DNA of 18,733 bases from assembly GCA_042088875.1 (NCBI GenBank), contig JBELLF010000020.1, positions 1 to 18,733 of the forward strand, given 5' to 3'. Every line of letters starts with the position of its first letter. The first letter of the stretch is position 1. The DNA comes from Marisimplicoccus framensis_A (lineage in GTDB: Bacteria > Bacteroidota > Bacteroidia > Flavobacteriales > Flavobacteriaceae). Below are positions 1 through 7,176 of the stretch, one piece after another. The notes under the pieces were generated by a model. It ran no database searches and had not been told where the DNA came from. It worked only from the letters and a program-made list of their open reading frames with translations. The translations under genes were made by a program, and so were the position numbers.

Positions 1-5
1 TAAAT

Positions 6-644
6 CTAAAGAAAAAGGGCCAAGAGACCAAAAAATAAGAAGTGTATCAATAGGATATTAGTAGAGACTACATACTCTTTATTTTTGTTGGATTGATATA
101 TTAGATGGAATAAAATTGAGAAAACGAACCACCAAAAATAATTTGAAAATGGAACAGGATGAACAGCAAACTCCCAATAATCTAATTTTGGAGCACTAAT
201 CTCAATGAGTAAATCCAACAGAATCATCATAATTGAGCCAAATACAACCTTTCCCATAATTGACTTTGAAAAGATCCTGGATGCAAAGTTCCCAGTTATA
301 ATTATTAATAAAACCCAATTAAAGCCAATTACTAAAGGAACATCAAAAAACTTAATGCCAAGATTATCTCCATATTGATATTCTCCAAAAAAAAATGAAT
401 AATTAACTCCTAATATTTCTACAGTTAAACCAAGCGAGAAAATTAAAAATAATTTTATTAAAAACTTTTTATCTATAAAGTTGTTTACTATTATCAAAAA
501 AAGAGTAATTGAAAGTACATATGGTGAAGCTGAAAGAAAAAAGTCTTTTTCTTTAGATAATATTCCAAAAAAACCACTAATATTTAGAAGCCATACAATA
601 AAAATTGAAAAACTTCTCAATTCTTTTTTGTCATTTAATTTCAT
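6..644 (-). CDS. cruF: CruF-type carotenoid 1,2-hydratase (DUF422 membrane protein)
   Basis: A 212-aa integral membrane protein with about six hydrophobic segments and few charged residues. The segment FFGEYQYGDNLG followed by FDVPLVIGFNWVLL (about residues 85-113) is typical of the DUF422/CruF carotenoid biosynthesis family. Family members add water across the C1,2 double bond of the acyclic psi end of a carotenoid, giving a 1'-hydroxyl. It acts in the membrane, where the carotenoid is. The start is an ATG only 4 nt after the crtD stop, and the stop is TAG at the edge of the window. It is the third gene of a tight crtA-crtD-cruF run, and the neighbours support the assignment. Family is fairly certain; the exact substrate (for example gamma-carotene on the way to myxol) is inferred. 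Nothing can be said about genes further downstream. Confidence 0.85.
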   Translation of the reverse strand: MKLNDKKELRSFSIFIVWLLNISGFFGILSKEKDFFLSASPYVLSITLFLIIVNNFIDKKFLIKLFLIFSLGLTVEILGVNYSFFFGEYQYGDNLGIKFFDVPLVIGFNWVLLIIITGNFASRIFSKSIMGKVVFGSIMMILLDLLIEISAPKLDYWEFAVHPVPFSNYFWWFVFSILFHLIYQSNKNKEYVVSTNILLIHFLFFGLLALFL

Positions 645-648
645 AATA

Positions 649-2112
649 TTAGTTTATTAAATCTGAAACAATTTTTGCTGAATTTAAACAAAGCGGAATT
701 CCACCTCCTGGATGAACACTACCACCACAAAAGTATAGGTTATTAATGGTTTTTGAAAAATTAGGATGTCTAATAAAAGCAGATTTTAAAGAGTTACTAG
801 AACTACCATATAAAGATCCAAATTTTGAAAGTGTCTTAATCTCAATATCTACAGGAGTTAATATTTTTTCTTTAACTATATAATTTTCAACATCAAGTTT
901 TAGTGTAGAATTAATTTTTCTAATGATATTACTCCTTAAGTCTTTTTTAATCTTTTCCCAATCTTGACCGTTATCATGGGGAGAATTAATTAATATGAAC
1001 CAATTCTCACAATTAATAGGAGCATCTTCTTTTACAATTTTTGATGTAGAGCAGATATATACAGTGGGGTCATTATAAATTAATTGTTTATTGAAAATAT
1101 ATTCAAACTCTTTCTTTTGATCTTTGGTAAATATTATGTTGTGAACGTTGAGTTTAGAGAAAGAAATATTCATATTCCAGTAAAAAACAACTGCTGAGCT
1201 AGATGGTTGGTAGTTTTTAATAAAAAAAGGTTTATTGTAGCCCTTAAGGAGCCTGTCATATGTGAGGTTTATATCCATATTTGAGATTACAACATCTGCT
1301 TTATACTCAATATCATTAATCTTTACTCCAACAGCACATTTATCTTTAATTAAAATATGATCAATTTCTGAATTAAAATGAAATTTAACACCAAGATCTG
1401 AAGCAAGCTCATATAGCGAGTTTGATATATCTGATAGACCTTTTTTTGGCATAAAAACACCAAGATCATGCTCTAGATGCTGAATAATTGACATTATACC
1501 CGATGTCAAAAATGGATTTGAACCATTGTAAGTTGCATATCTGTTGAATAGTTGTATTAATTTTTCATCTTTAAAATATTTTTTATTTAATGAGTTTAAA
1601 CTGATGAAAATATTTAACTGAAAAATATATAGAATTGCTTTAATTGAGTCAAATGAAAGGTATGTTGAAATTTTGTGGAGAGACCTTTCTAAAAATATTT
1701 TTTTAACAAGATTAAACTTCTTTTTTGAGTGATAAATGTACTTCTTAACTTTATTTTCCTTTTTATTAAACTTTTTCTCAATCTCATTAAAAAACTCTTG
1801 AGTATTTGAGTATGCATTAAATACATGGCCATCATCCCAAAAATATTTGCAGGCTATGTCAAGTTTTTGGTATTTAAAATATTTATTAATGTTTACCCCA
1901 GCTACTTTATATATATCTTCTATAAGATTTGGCATAGTAAACAACTTTGGTCCAAAATCATGTCTAAAATTATCAAGGTAAAAATCACTTAGTTTACCTC
2001 CAACATTTTCATTTTTTTCAAAGATTTCAACATTATATCCTCTAGATTTTAGTCTAATTGATACAGCTAGACCTGCAATTCCTGAGCCAATTACAATTAC
2101 TTTTTTTTTCAA
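649..2112 (-). CDS. crtD: CrtD-type 1-hydroxycarotenoid 3,4-desaturase
   Basis: A 487-aa FAD-dependent desaturase of the CrtI/CrtD family. The N-terminal Rossmann motif GSGIAG (residues 9-14) is followed by a dinucleotide-binding fold with the acidic end EKNENVGGKL. The C-terminal flavin motif CGGSVHPGGGIPL lies at about 462-474. I prefer CrtD to CrtI because the segments FGPKLFTMPNL and DIACKYFWDDG resemble flavobacterial CrtD as I remember it, and because it sits between crtA and cruF. It would introduce the C3',4' double bond into a 1'-hydroxylated psi end. The start codon must be TTG: the codon just upstream in frame is TAA, and the first internal ATG (about residue 60) would remove the FAD motif. 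The TTG overlaps the TGA stop of crtA (TTGA), implying translational coupling. A run of nine A follows the start directly. Confidence 0.82.
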   Translation of the reverse strand: MKKKVIVIGSGIAGLAVSIRLKSRGYNVEIFEKNENVGGKLSDFYLDNFRHDFGPKLFTMPNLIEDIYKVAGVNINKYFKYQKLDIACKYFWDDGHVFNAYSNTQEFFNEIEKKFNKKENKVKKYIYHSKKKFNLVKKIFLERSLHKISTYLSFDSIKAILYIFQLNIFISLNSLNKKYFKDEKLIQLFNRYATYNGSNPFLTSGIMSIIQHLEHDLGVFMPKKGLSDISNSLYELASDLGVKFHFNSEIDHILIKDKCAVGVKINDIEYKADVVISNMDINLTYDRLLKGYNKPFFIKNYQPSSSAVVFYWNMNISFSKLNVHNIIFTKDQKKEFEYIFNKQLIYNDPTVYICSTSKIVKEDAPINCENWFILINSPHDNGQDWEKIKKDLRSNIIRKINSTLKLDVENYIVKEKILTPVDIEIKTLSKFGSLYGSSSNSLKSAFIRHPNFSKTINNLYFCGGSVHPGGGIPLCLNSAKIVSDLIN

Positions 2113-2774
2113 TTAAATTCTTTTTGGGATAAAATATTACATCTAACAAATAGTTCTTCTGAATACCATCTATCTTTTCTAGCTTTAGATATTATTTTTA
2201 AATGGTTTCTATCAGAGTATGCATAATCCTTCATGCTTTGTTCATTTTTCCAAATACTTATAGTTGCTTGTTCAATAATAGGAAGTTCACCTACACCCTT
2301 ATAAAAATCTGCTCCTTGAAAACTTTTTATGGATTTTGCAGCTAGTGAAGTATTAATAATAAAATTAATTAACTTATTAAATCTAACTCTTGCTCTAGTT
2401 ATGACAAGTATCTTTCCTCCATTATATGAGCTGTTATTTTTAAAAGGGTTTATTCCATTCCATGATCCAGTATAATTGTAGGGATCAATTTTAATTTGAA
2501 CTCGTTTAGAGGATTTGCTAATTATTTCATTTATTATTTCATTTTCATCAAAAAAACTTTTTCTAAAAAGATCATTTTCCCATGAAGAAATCATTACGTA
2601 TGATGAAAAGTCAGGAATCAAACTAAAGCCATCCCTTGAACCAGTACCTAAGAGTTTTATAAAATTTAATCCACTAAAATTTAAAAGGTTTTTATTAAGT
2701 GTATATGCACCCATCATCTTAAACATCCAAAACTTGTTTTTATTAAACGTAAAGATATCTAAGTAGTGTATCAT
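2109..2774 (-). CDS. crtA: CrtA-related carotenoid oxygenase, probable 2'-hydroxylase
   Basis: A protein of 221 aa using the ATG at 2774 (MIHYLDIF). The open frame extends to 2861, but that would run through the terminator and into the tRNA-Phe gene, so the extension is rejected. The C-terminal half carries the pattern typical of spheroidene monooxygenase-like proteins: GADFYKGVGELPIIEQATIS, then an aromatic/acidic stretch ending in YAY and WYSEELFVR. CrtA of purple bacteria oxidises C2 of acyclic carotenoids. A CrtA-related enzyme from Flavobacterium P99-3 has been described as a carotenoid 2-hydroxylase in myxol biosynthesis, and the crtD and cruF neighbours here make that the better prediction. 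It is first in the operon, and its stop overlaps the crtD TTG start. The family is fairly sure; hydroxylase versus ketolase activity cannot be decided from sequence. Confidence 0.8.
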   Translation of the reverse strand: MIHYLDIFTFNKNKFWMFKMMGAYTLNKNLLNFSGLNFIKLLGTGSRDGFSLIPDFSSYVMISSWENDLFRKSFFDENEIINEIISKSSKRVQIKIDPYNYTGSWNGINPFKNNSSYNGGKILVITRARVRFNKLINFIINTSLAAKSIKSFQGADFYKGVGELPIIEQATISIWKNEQSMKDYAYSDRNHLKIISKARKDRWYSEELFVRCNILSQKEFN

Positions 2775-2798
2775 ATTAATTTGGGCTCTATAAGTTAC

Positions 2799-2826
2799 AA
2801 AAAAAACCCTACAAAAAGCAGGGTTT
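2799..2826 (-). terminator. Rho-independent terminator of tRNA-Phe
   Basis: Read on the minus strand, a perfect 7-bp stem AAACCCT/AGGGTTT (2820-2826 with 2804-2810) closes a 9-nt loop and runs into eight T residues (2799-2806). It lies 5 nt after the tRNA 3' end and 24 nt before the crtA start codon, so it separates the tRNA from the carotenoid operon. On the plus strand it lacks a T tract and is not expected to work. Confidence 0.85.
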
Positions 2827-2831
2827 CTACG

Positions 2832-2904
2832 TGGTACCACCAGGAATCGAACCAGGGACACAAGGATTTTCAGTCCTTTGCTCTACCAACTGAGCTATGG
2901 TACC
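2832..2904 (-). tRNA. tRNA-Phe (anticodon GAA)
   Basis: A complete cloverleaf reads on the minus strand. The acceptor stem GGTACCA/TGGTACC is perfectly paired, the D-stem is GCTC/GAGC, the anticodon stem is AAGGA/TCCTT around the loop CTGAAAA (anticodon GAA), and the T-arm is CCTGG-TTCGATT-CCTGG. The discriminator base is A at 2832. CCA is not encoded (the next bases are CG), so the end must be added by tRNA nucleotidyltransferase. The gene is monocistronic, with a promoter box upstream and a terminator downstream. Confidence 0.97.
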
Positions 2905-2913
2905 AAAAGCATG

Positions 2914-2950
2914 GCAAATATATTAATATTTAAATAAAGCTGTATTCAAA
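2914..2950 (-). promoter_or_regulatory. Promoter of tRNA-Phe (Bacteroidetes type)
   Basis: On the minus strand TATATTTGC (2922-2914) matches the Bacteroidetes -7 consensus TAnnTTTG plus the pyrimidine often following it. It ends 9 nt before the first tRNA base, as expected for a start at or just before the tRNA. A TTTG at 2950-2947 could be the -33 box, but the 24-nt spacing is slightly long. The -7 box is convincing; the -33 assignment is tentative. Confidence 0.65.
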
Positions 2951-2980
2951 TGTTTCTTTAATTTTATAAAAAATTCCTTA

Positions 2981-3712
2981 ATGAATTTAGTGATTGACAT
3001 AGGAAACAGTAAGGTTAAGTTTTTTTTATTCCAGGATAATAAAGCTATATATGAAACAATATGTGAGAACGAAGATTTTACTCAAACATTTGAGACAATA
3101 CCCAATAAAAATAATATCAAAAATGTAATTTCTTGTAGTGTATCTTCTAACCATGATCTTTATATAATGCAGAGTTTAAAAAATTCTAAGCATATTAGTT
3201 TATCGGATGACAAATTATTAATCCCTTTTAAAAATAATTACAAGACAAAAAACTCCTTGGGTCAAGACAGAATTGCTCTTGTGTCATCTGCTATATATAA
3301 TAACCCTAATAAAGATAATCTGATAATAGACATAGGCACGTGTATAACTTACGATTTTGTAGACTCAAAAAAAATATATCATGGTGGAGCAATATCACCT
3401 GGTTTTAAACTAAGATATATTAGTTTAAATTCGCATACTTCTAATTTACCATTATTAGAATTTGAAGAAACTAAAAATATTATTGGTTCAACGACAAATG
3501 AGTCAATTCATTCTGGAATATATAATGGGGTTATTGCTGAGGTAAATAATTATATAGATATACTTAAAAAAGAATACCCAAAGCTTAATGTTGTTATAGT
3601 TGGAGGATTTTCAAAGTTTTTGTTTAATAGGATAAAAAATGCAATATTTGCCAACCAATACTTTTTAGCCCAAGGTTTAAATTATATTATAAATTACAAT
3701 GAAAATAGATAA
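2981..3712 (+). CDS. coaX: Type III pantothenate kinase
   Basis: A 243-aa CoaX of usual length, catalysing ATP-dependent phosphorylation of pantothenate, the first step of coenzyme A synthesis, in the cytoplasm. Visible family motifs of the acetate/sugar kinase (ASKHA) fold are the N-terminal phosphate-binding DIGNSK (residues 6-11), SLGQDRIAL (92-100, the pantothenate/dimer region), the second phosphate loop DIGTCITYD (117-125) with its catalytic-site aspartate, GGAISPGFKLR (135-145), and a C-terminal VVIVGGFS. It starts at an ATG 76 nt from the tRNA-Phe 5' end, reading away from it, and begins the plus-strand envelope operon. Its last 14 nt overlap the next gene. In flavobacteria coaX is commonly followed by an outer-membrane protein gene as here. 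Confidence 0.93.
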   Translation: MNLVIDIGNSKVKFFLFQDNKAIYETICENEDFTQTFETIPNKNNIKNVISCSVSSNHDLYIMQSLKNSKHISLSDDKLLIPFKNNYKTKNSLGQDRIALVSSAIYNNPNKDNLIIDIGTCITYDFVDSKKIYHGGAISPGFKLRYISLNSHTSNLPLLEFEETKNIIGSTTNESIHSGIYNGVIAEVNNYIDILKKEYPKLNVVIVGGFSKFLFNRIKNAIFANQYFLAQGLNYIINYNENR

Positions 3713-4976
3713 AATTCCAGCCATTTTAATTTACATGCTATTTTCATCAATTTTTGGTTTTTCTCAAAATAATACAAGATCACCATATTCGCTAAACGAG
3801 TTAGGTGAAATAAACTTTCTTGGTAATATATCTTATATTTCAATGGGAGGGGTTGACTCAGCTATTGATTCAATCGAATTTAATATTAATAACCCATCGT
3901 CCCTTGCAAAGTTAAAAACTACAAATTATCAAATTGGAACTTTTTATAAATCTACAGGGATCTCTAATAGTTTGTTAAATGAAAGAGCTAATGCTGCAAA
4001 CATAAACTATATTGCTATTGCAGTTCCTGTAAAAAGATTTGGATTTGGATTTGGTATTTTGCCATATTCTTCATTAGGATTTAGACTTCAAACTTCAGAA
4101 GAGTTTAACAATGAAAATATAATAGATACAAGATTTTTTGGAGCAGATGGAGACATTAATAGAGCATTTGTATCCCTAGGAATACCCTTAAATAAATATA
4201 TTTCAATTGGTACTTCTATTAATTACAACTTTGGAAAATTTTCCTATGAAAAGTATAACCAATATGATGGAATTAATTATGGTACATACTCAAATAGTAC
4301 CTCAGAGATTACAGGTTTTACATATAGTTTTTCCTCAAATATTTCGTTCCCACTAAAAGACGATATATCACTTAATTTATTATACAATTATAATCTGTCT
4401 GATTATCTGAACTCATATAATACAGAGTTTATTTATACATCAACTTCCGCTCTAATTAATGAGGAATCACTAGGAGATTTTGTTGATGTGGACCTGGCAA
4501 ATTCTGGATTAGAGAATACTAGTCTACTTGTCCCAAAAAAATCTATCTATTCTATAGGATTAGAGAAAACAAATAAATGGTTTATAGGAGCACAATATGA
4601 AAATAAAATGTCATCTAAATTTGAAAATAAATTTTTAGATATTAAAAATGTATCATACCGAGACTCTAAAATATTCTCAATTGGAGGATATTTTATTCCA
4701 GATTCCGCATCCTTAACTAGTTACTGGAAAAGAGTTAAATATAGATTTGGAATCAAAAATGAAGAAAAAAGTATTATAATAAATAATTTGCCTATAAATC
4801 ATTTTAGTTTAAATTTGGGACTTGGATTACCATTATCAGGTCTTTCAAAAGCTAATTTAGGGCTTGAGTTTGGTAAAACAAGTGACGTAAGAAGTTCCTT
4901 AGTAGAGAATTATGTTGCTCTTAGAATAGGATTATCGTTGAATGACATTTGGTTTATCAAGAGGAAATTTAATTAA
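3699..4976 (+). CDS. Outer-membrane beta-barrel protein, OmpP1/FadL-like
   Basis: A protein of 425 aa with a signal peptide (hydrophobic residues about 7-20, ending GFSQ near residue 23). The mature start NNTRSPYSLNELGEI is the type seen in flavobacterial putative OM barrels (SPYS..G.GE). A following G-G...INNPSSLAKL segment resembles the FadL/OmpP1 pattern. The rest consists of alternating hydrophobic/polar strands rich in aromatic residues, Ser, Asn and Gly, consistent with a barrel of roughly 12-14 strands. It overlaps coaX by 14 nt and is followed by the TPR gene; this order is familiar from flavobacteria, but its substrate is not known. Transport of hydrophobic compounds is only a family-level guess. 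It could equally be a structural OM protein supporting the downstream LptC/PpiD envelope functions. Confidence 0.72.
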   Translation: MKIDKIPAILIYMLFSSIFGFSQNNTRSPYSLNELGEINFLGNISYISMGGVDSAIDSIEFNINNPSSLAKLKTTNYQIGTFYKSTGISNSLLNERANAANINYIAIAVPVKRFGFGFGILPYSSLGFRLQTSEEFNNENIIDTRFFGADGDINRAFVSLGIPLNKYISIGTSINYNFGKFSYEKYNQYDGINYGTYSNSTSEITGFTYSFSSNISFPLKDDISLNLLYNYNLSDYLNSYNTEFIYTSTSALINEESLGDFVDVDLANSGLENTSLLVPKKSIYSIGLEKTNKWFIGAQYENKMSSKFENKFLDIKNVSYRDSKIFSIGGYFIPDSASLTSYWKRVKYRFGIKNEEKSIIINNLPINHFSLNLGLGLPLSGLSKANLGLEFGKTSDVRSSLVENYVALRIGLSLNDIWFIKRKFN

Positions 4977-4992
4977 ATTTTTTATTATCTCT

Positions 4993-5076
4993 TATGTCTA
5001 ATTAATGTGTGATTAAAAAATGAACAACTTAAGGTTTTTTTTTAGAAGTTTAATTTTAATATTATTTACTCTCCCA
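4993..5076 (+). repeat. 84-bp tandem repeat, copy 1 (complete)
   Basis: First complete unit of a direct tandem repeat. The unit starts TATGTCTAATTAATG and ends TTTACTCTCCCA. It holds the 27-nt leader, the ATG (5020) and the first 19 codons of the TPR protein's signal peptide. In this copy the frame runs into copy 2 and stops at TAA (5083-5085), so it could encode only a 21-residue hydrophobic peptide ending LPYV. It is identical to copy 3. Confidence 0.95.
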
Positions 5077-5131
5077 TATGTCTAATTAATGTGTGATTAA
5101 AAAATGAACAACTTAAGGTTTTTTTTTAGAA
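5077..5131 (+). repeat. 84-bp tandem repeat, copy 2 (cut by assembly gap)
   Basis: The first 55 nt of the repeat unit follow copy 1 directly and then run into the N gap. The same 55 nt start the sequence after the gap, as expected when two contigs sharing a 55-mer graph node are scaffolded without being merged. The observed junction ...CTCCCA|TATGTC... at 5076/5077 supports a true head-to-tail duplication in at least some reads. Confidence 0.9.
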
Positions 5132-5231
5132 NNNNNNNNNNNNNNNNNNNNNNNNNNNNNNNNNNNNNNNNNNNNNNNNNNNNNNNNNNNNNNNNNNNNN
5201 NNNNNNNNNNNNNNNNNNNNNNNNNNNNNNN
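5132..5231. other. Assembly gap (100 N)
   Basis: A run of exactly 100 N, the usual placeholder for a gap of unknown length. Both sides carry the same 55-nt sequence, so the real gap may be zero (contigs overlapping) or may hide further copies of the 84-bp unit. If the repeat is collapsed to one copy, the spacer between the barrel gene and the TPR gene is only 43 nt. Confidence 0.98.
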
Positions 5232-5315
5232 TATGTCTAATTAATGTGTGATTAAAAAATGAACAACTTAAGGTTTTTTTTTAGAAGTTTAATTTTAATA
5301 TTATTTACTCTCCCA
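5232..5315 (+). repeat. 84-bp tandem repeat, copy 3 (start of the intact TPR gene)
   Basis: Complete repeat unit identical to copy 1. It supplies the leader and the first 19 codons (through Pro19) of the downstream TPR protein, after which unique sequence (AGTTTTTCCCAG) completes the signal peptide. This is the functional copy because only here does the frame continue. Confidence 0.95.
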
Positions 5316-6653
5316 AGTTTTTCCCAGCTTAGTTCAAATGAGTGTTTGGAGCAACTATCAATTTTTGCTGAATCAGCAAAGATTAGAAACTATCAAGCTG
5401 CATATGAACCATGGAAGACTGTATTAGATAATTGTCCTAAATTAAATGTTGCAACCTATCAATTTGGAGAAAGAATACTAAAGGATTTTATATCGAAATC
5501 AACTAGCCAGGAGGATAAGGCAAGCTTTACCAATGATTTGCTTGATCTATATGATAAATGGGCTGAAAACTTTCCAACCAGAAAGGGTGTAAGTCAAATA
5601 GGTAAAATTTTCAGCAGTAAAGGACAAGCAATGCTAGATAATGGTATTGAAGATAAAAATTTAATCTATGAAACTTTTGATTATGCATTCCAAAATGACC
5701 CTACTAGCTTTACAAGTCCAAAGTCCTTAGCTTATTATTTTATTACAGGTTATGACTTATTCAAGGCTGGAACAAAGATTGAATTAGAAGATCTTTTTGA
5801 AAAATATGAGGAACTTACCGAGAAATTTCAATTACTTCAAGCTAATATTTCAAAGAACTTAGATATAATTCTAAAAAAAGAAGAGTCTGGTACTGCGTTA
5901 ACCTCAGCTGAGACCAGAAATAAAAAAATATATAATACTAATACAAATGCAGTTGGTTCTTATCTTCAACTGCTTGATCAAACTATTGCGAAAGAAGCTA
6001 CATGCGAAATATTAATTCCGTTATATACTAAAAATTTTGATGAGAATAAAAATAATACAATATGGATAAGAAGAGCTGCTGGAAGATTAGACGGGAAAGA
6101 TTGTTCAGATGATCCACTTTTTGTTACGTTAGTTGAACAACTTCATAGTTTGGAACCCTCAGCTGATTCTGCTTATTATTTAGGAATTTTAAATGACAAG
6201 CAAGGAAATTCTGATCAAGCCTTGAAATATTATCAAGAATCAGTTTCTCTTGAAACTGATAATTATAAAAAAGCAAATATTCTTTATAAAATTGCTGTTA
6301 AATTTAGAAATGCCGGAAGAAAAGTTTCTTCAAGAGACTATGCAGAGCAGGCATTATCATTTCAACCATCCTTAGGTAGGGCCTATTTATTAATTGCAAA
6401 TTTATATGCTGATAGTGCAAATGATTGTGGAGATACTCAATTTAATAAAAGAGCTGTTTTTTGGCTAGCTGCTCAAACTGCTCAAAAAGCTGGAAGAGTT
6501 GATGCCTCATTAAAAAAACTTTCAGACAGAACGGCTGATGCTTTTAATGGTAGGGCACCAACTAAAACAGATATATTTACCGAAGGTAATCAAGGTTCTA
6601 CAATATCATTTCCATGTTGGATTAGAAGAAGTGTAAAGGTTCCAAACCTTTAA
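5259..6653 (+). CDS. Secreted tetratricopeptide-repeat protein
   Basis: A protein of 464 aa with a signal peptide (hydrophobic residues about 7-19, ending PSFSQ at 19-23), so probably periplasmic or attached to the outer membrane. TPR-like helix pairs are clearest at about 302-335 (SAYYLGILNDKQGNSDQALK, ending near a Pro-less helix cap) and 340-385, with the classic A/G/Y/P spacing in YAEQALSFQPSLGRAYLLIA. The N-terminal half is helical and may contain degenerate repeats. Four Cys residues (29, 59, 249, 282) suggest possible disulfides in an exported protein. Its place between an OM barrel gene and lptC is familiar from flavobacteria; a scaffold role in envelope assembly is inference. The start ATG (5259) lies in the third copy of an 84-bp tandem repeat, so its 5' end should be treated with care. 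lptC follows after 1 nt. Confidence 0.82.
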   Translation: MNNLRFFFRSLILILFTLPSFSQLSSNECLEQLSIFAESAKIRNYQAAYEPWKTVLDNCPKLNVATYQFGERILKDFISKSTSQEDKASFTNDLLDLYDKWAENFPTRKGVSQIGKIFSSKGQAMLDNGIEDKNLIYETFDYAFQNDPTSFTSPKSLAYYFITGYDLFKAGTKIELEDLFEKYEELTEKFQLLQANISKNLDIILKKEESGTALTSAETRNKKIYNTNTNAVGSYLQLLDQTIAKEATCEILIPLYTKNFDENKNNTIWIRRAAGRLDGKDCSDDPLFVTLVEQLHSLEPSADSAYYLGILNDKQGNSDQALKYYQESVSLETDNYKKANILYKIAVKFRNAGRKVSSRDYAEQALSFQPSLGRAYLLIANLYADSANDCGDTQFNKRAVFWLAAQTAQKAGRVDASLKKLSDRTADAFNGRAPTKTDIFTEGNQGSTISFPCWIRRSVKVPNL

Positions 6654-6654
6654 A

Positions 6655-7176
6655 ATGAGATATACCTTTTTTTTAATTATTACAATCCTTAGTTCATGTA
6701 ATACAGATAGTCAAATCATTGGTGTTGAAGAAATAGATATTCCACTTAGTATAGCCAAAAACTTTACTATGACTTATACTGATTCTAGTCAAGTAAAATC
6801 ATATGTTTCGGGTAATAAACACATAGACTATTCAAATAATATTCTTAATTATTCTGAGTTTTTTGATAATGTTGAAATGATAATCTTTGATGATGATAAA
6901 ACATCAACAATTAAATCTGACTATGCAATTATTTTTAATACATCTAGATTTATGGAATTTAAAGGAAATGTAGAAATATCAACTACAGATGGAGAATTAT
7001 TGATTACAGATCAGTTATATTATGATACAGAAAATGAATGGCTTTTTACTGAAGATAAATTTGAATATAAAGATAAGTCTAACAAAATAATAGCTAACAG
7101 ACTTGATTCTAATAGAGACTTTACCGATCTTGTAACAGGTAATTTAACAGGGTCTATTAATATCACTGATCAATGA
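6655..7176 (+). CDS. lptC: LPS export periplasmic protein LptC (lipoprotein form)
   Basis: A 173-aa protein with a lipoprotein signal: a short hydrophobic stretch (residues 4-12) and the lipobox LSSC with Cys15 as the lipidation site. The mature part has the repetitive beta-jellyroll pattern of the LptC/OstA family: YSEFFDNVEMIIFDDD, then SDYAIIFNTSRFMEFKGNVE, ISTTDGELLITDQLYYDTE and NEWLFTEDKFEY. LptC takes lipopolysaccharide from the inner-membrane LptB2FG ABC transporter and passes it to the periplasmic LptA bridge. E. coli LptC is anchored by a TM helix; Bacteroidetes versions are often predicted lipoproteins, as here. It starts 1 nt after the TPR gene and overlaps the next gene by ATGA. 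lpxB, for the LPS lipid A core, is also in this window (14270-15367). Confidence 0.85.
   Translation: MRYTFFLIITILSSCNTDSQIIGVEEIDIPLSIAKNFTMTYTDSSQVKSYVSGNKHIDYSNNILNYSEFFDNVEMIIFDDDKTSTIKSDYAIIFNTSRFMEFKGNVEISTTDGELLITDQLYYDTENEWLFTEDKFEYKDKSNKIIANRLDSNRDFTDLVTGNLTGSINITDQ

Noticed and set aside
2515..2766. Open frame on the plus strand inside the crtA-like gene
   Set aside because: It lies antisense to a recognised gene, has no family features, and has low-complexity AT-rich composition.
2775..2861. N-terminal extension of the crtA-like gene up to 2861
   Set aside because: It would run through the terminator hairpin and into the tRNA-Phe 3' half; the extra residues do not look like the family, and an ATG at 2774 gives a normal start.
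6..2904. Carotenoid genes as an island inserted next to tRNA-Phe
   Set aside because: No integrase, no repeated tRNA 3' end, and composition similar to the neighbours; the tRNA adjacency alone is not evidence of transfer.
5020..5085. 21-codon ORF in repeat copy 1 as a real leader peptide gene
   Set aside because: It exists only because of the duplication and is the truncated signal peptide of the TPR gene; there is no separate evidence of function, so it is noted under the repeat and not as a gene.
4993..5315. CRISPR array or mobile-element footprint
   Set aside because: The units are directly adjacent without spacers, contain a gene start, have no inverted ends, and no transposase or cas gene is near.
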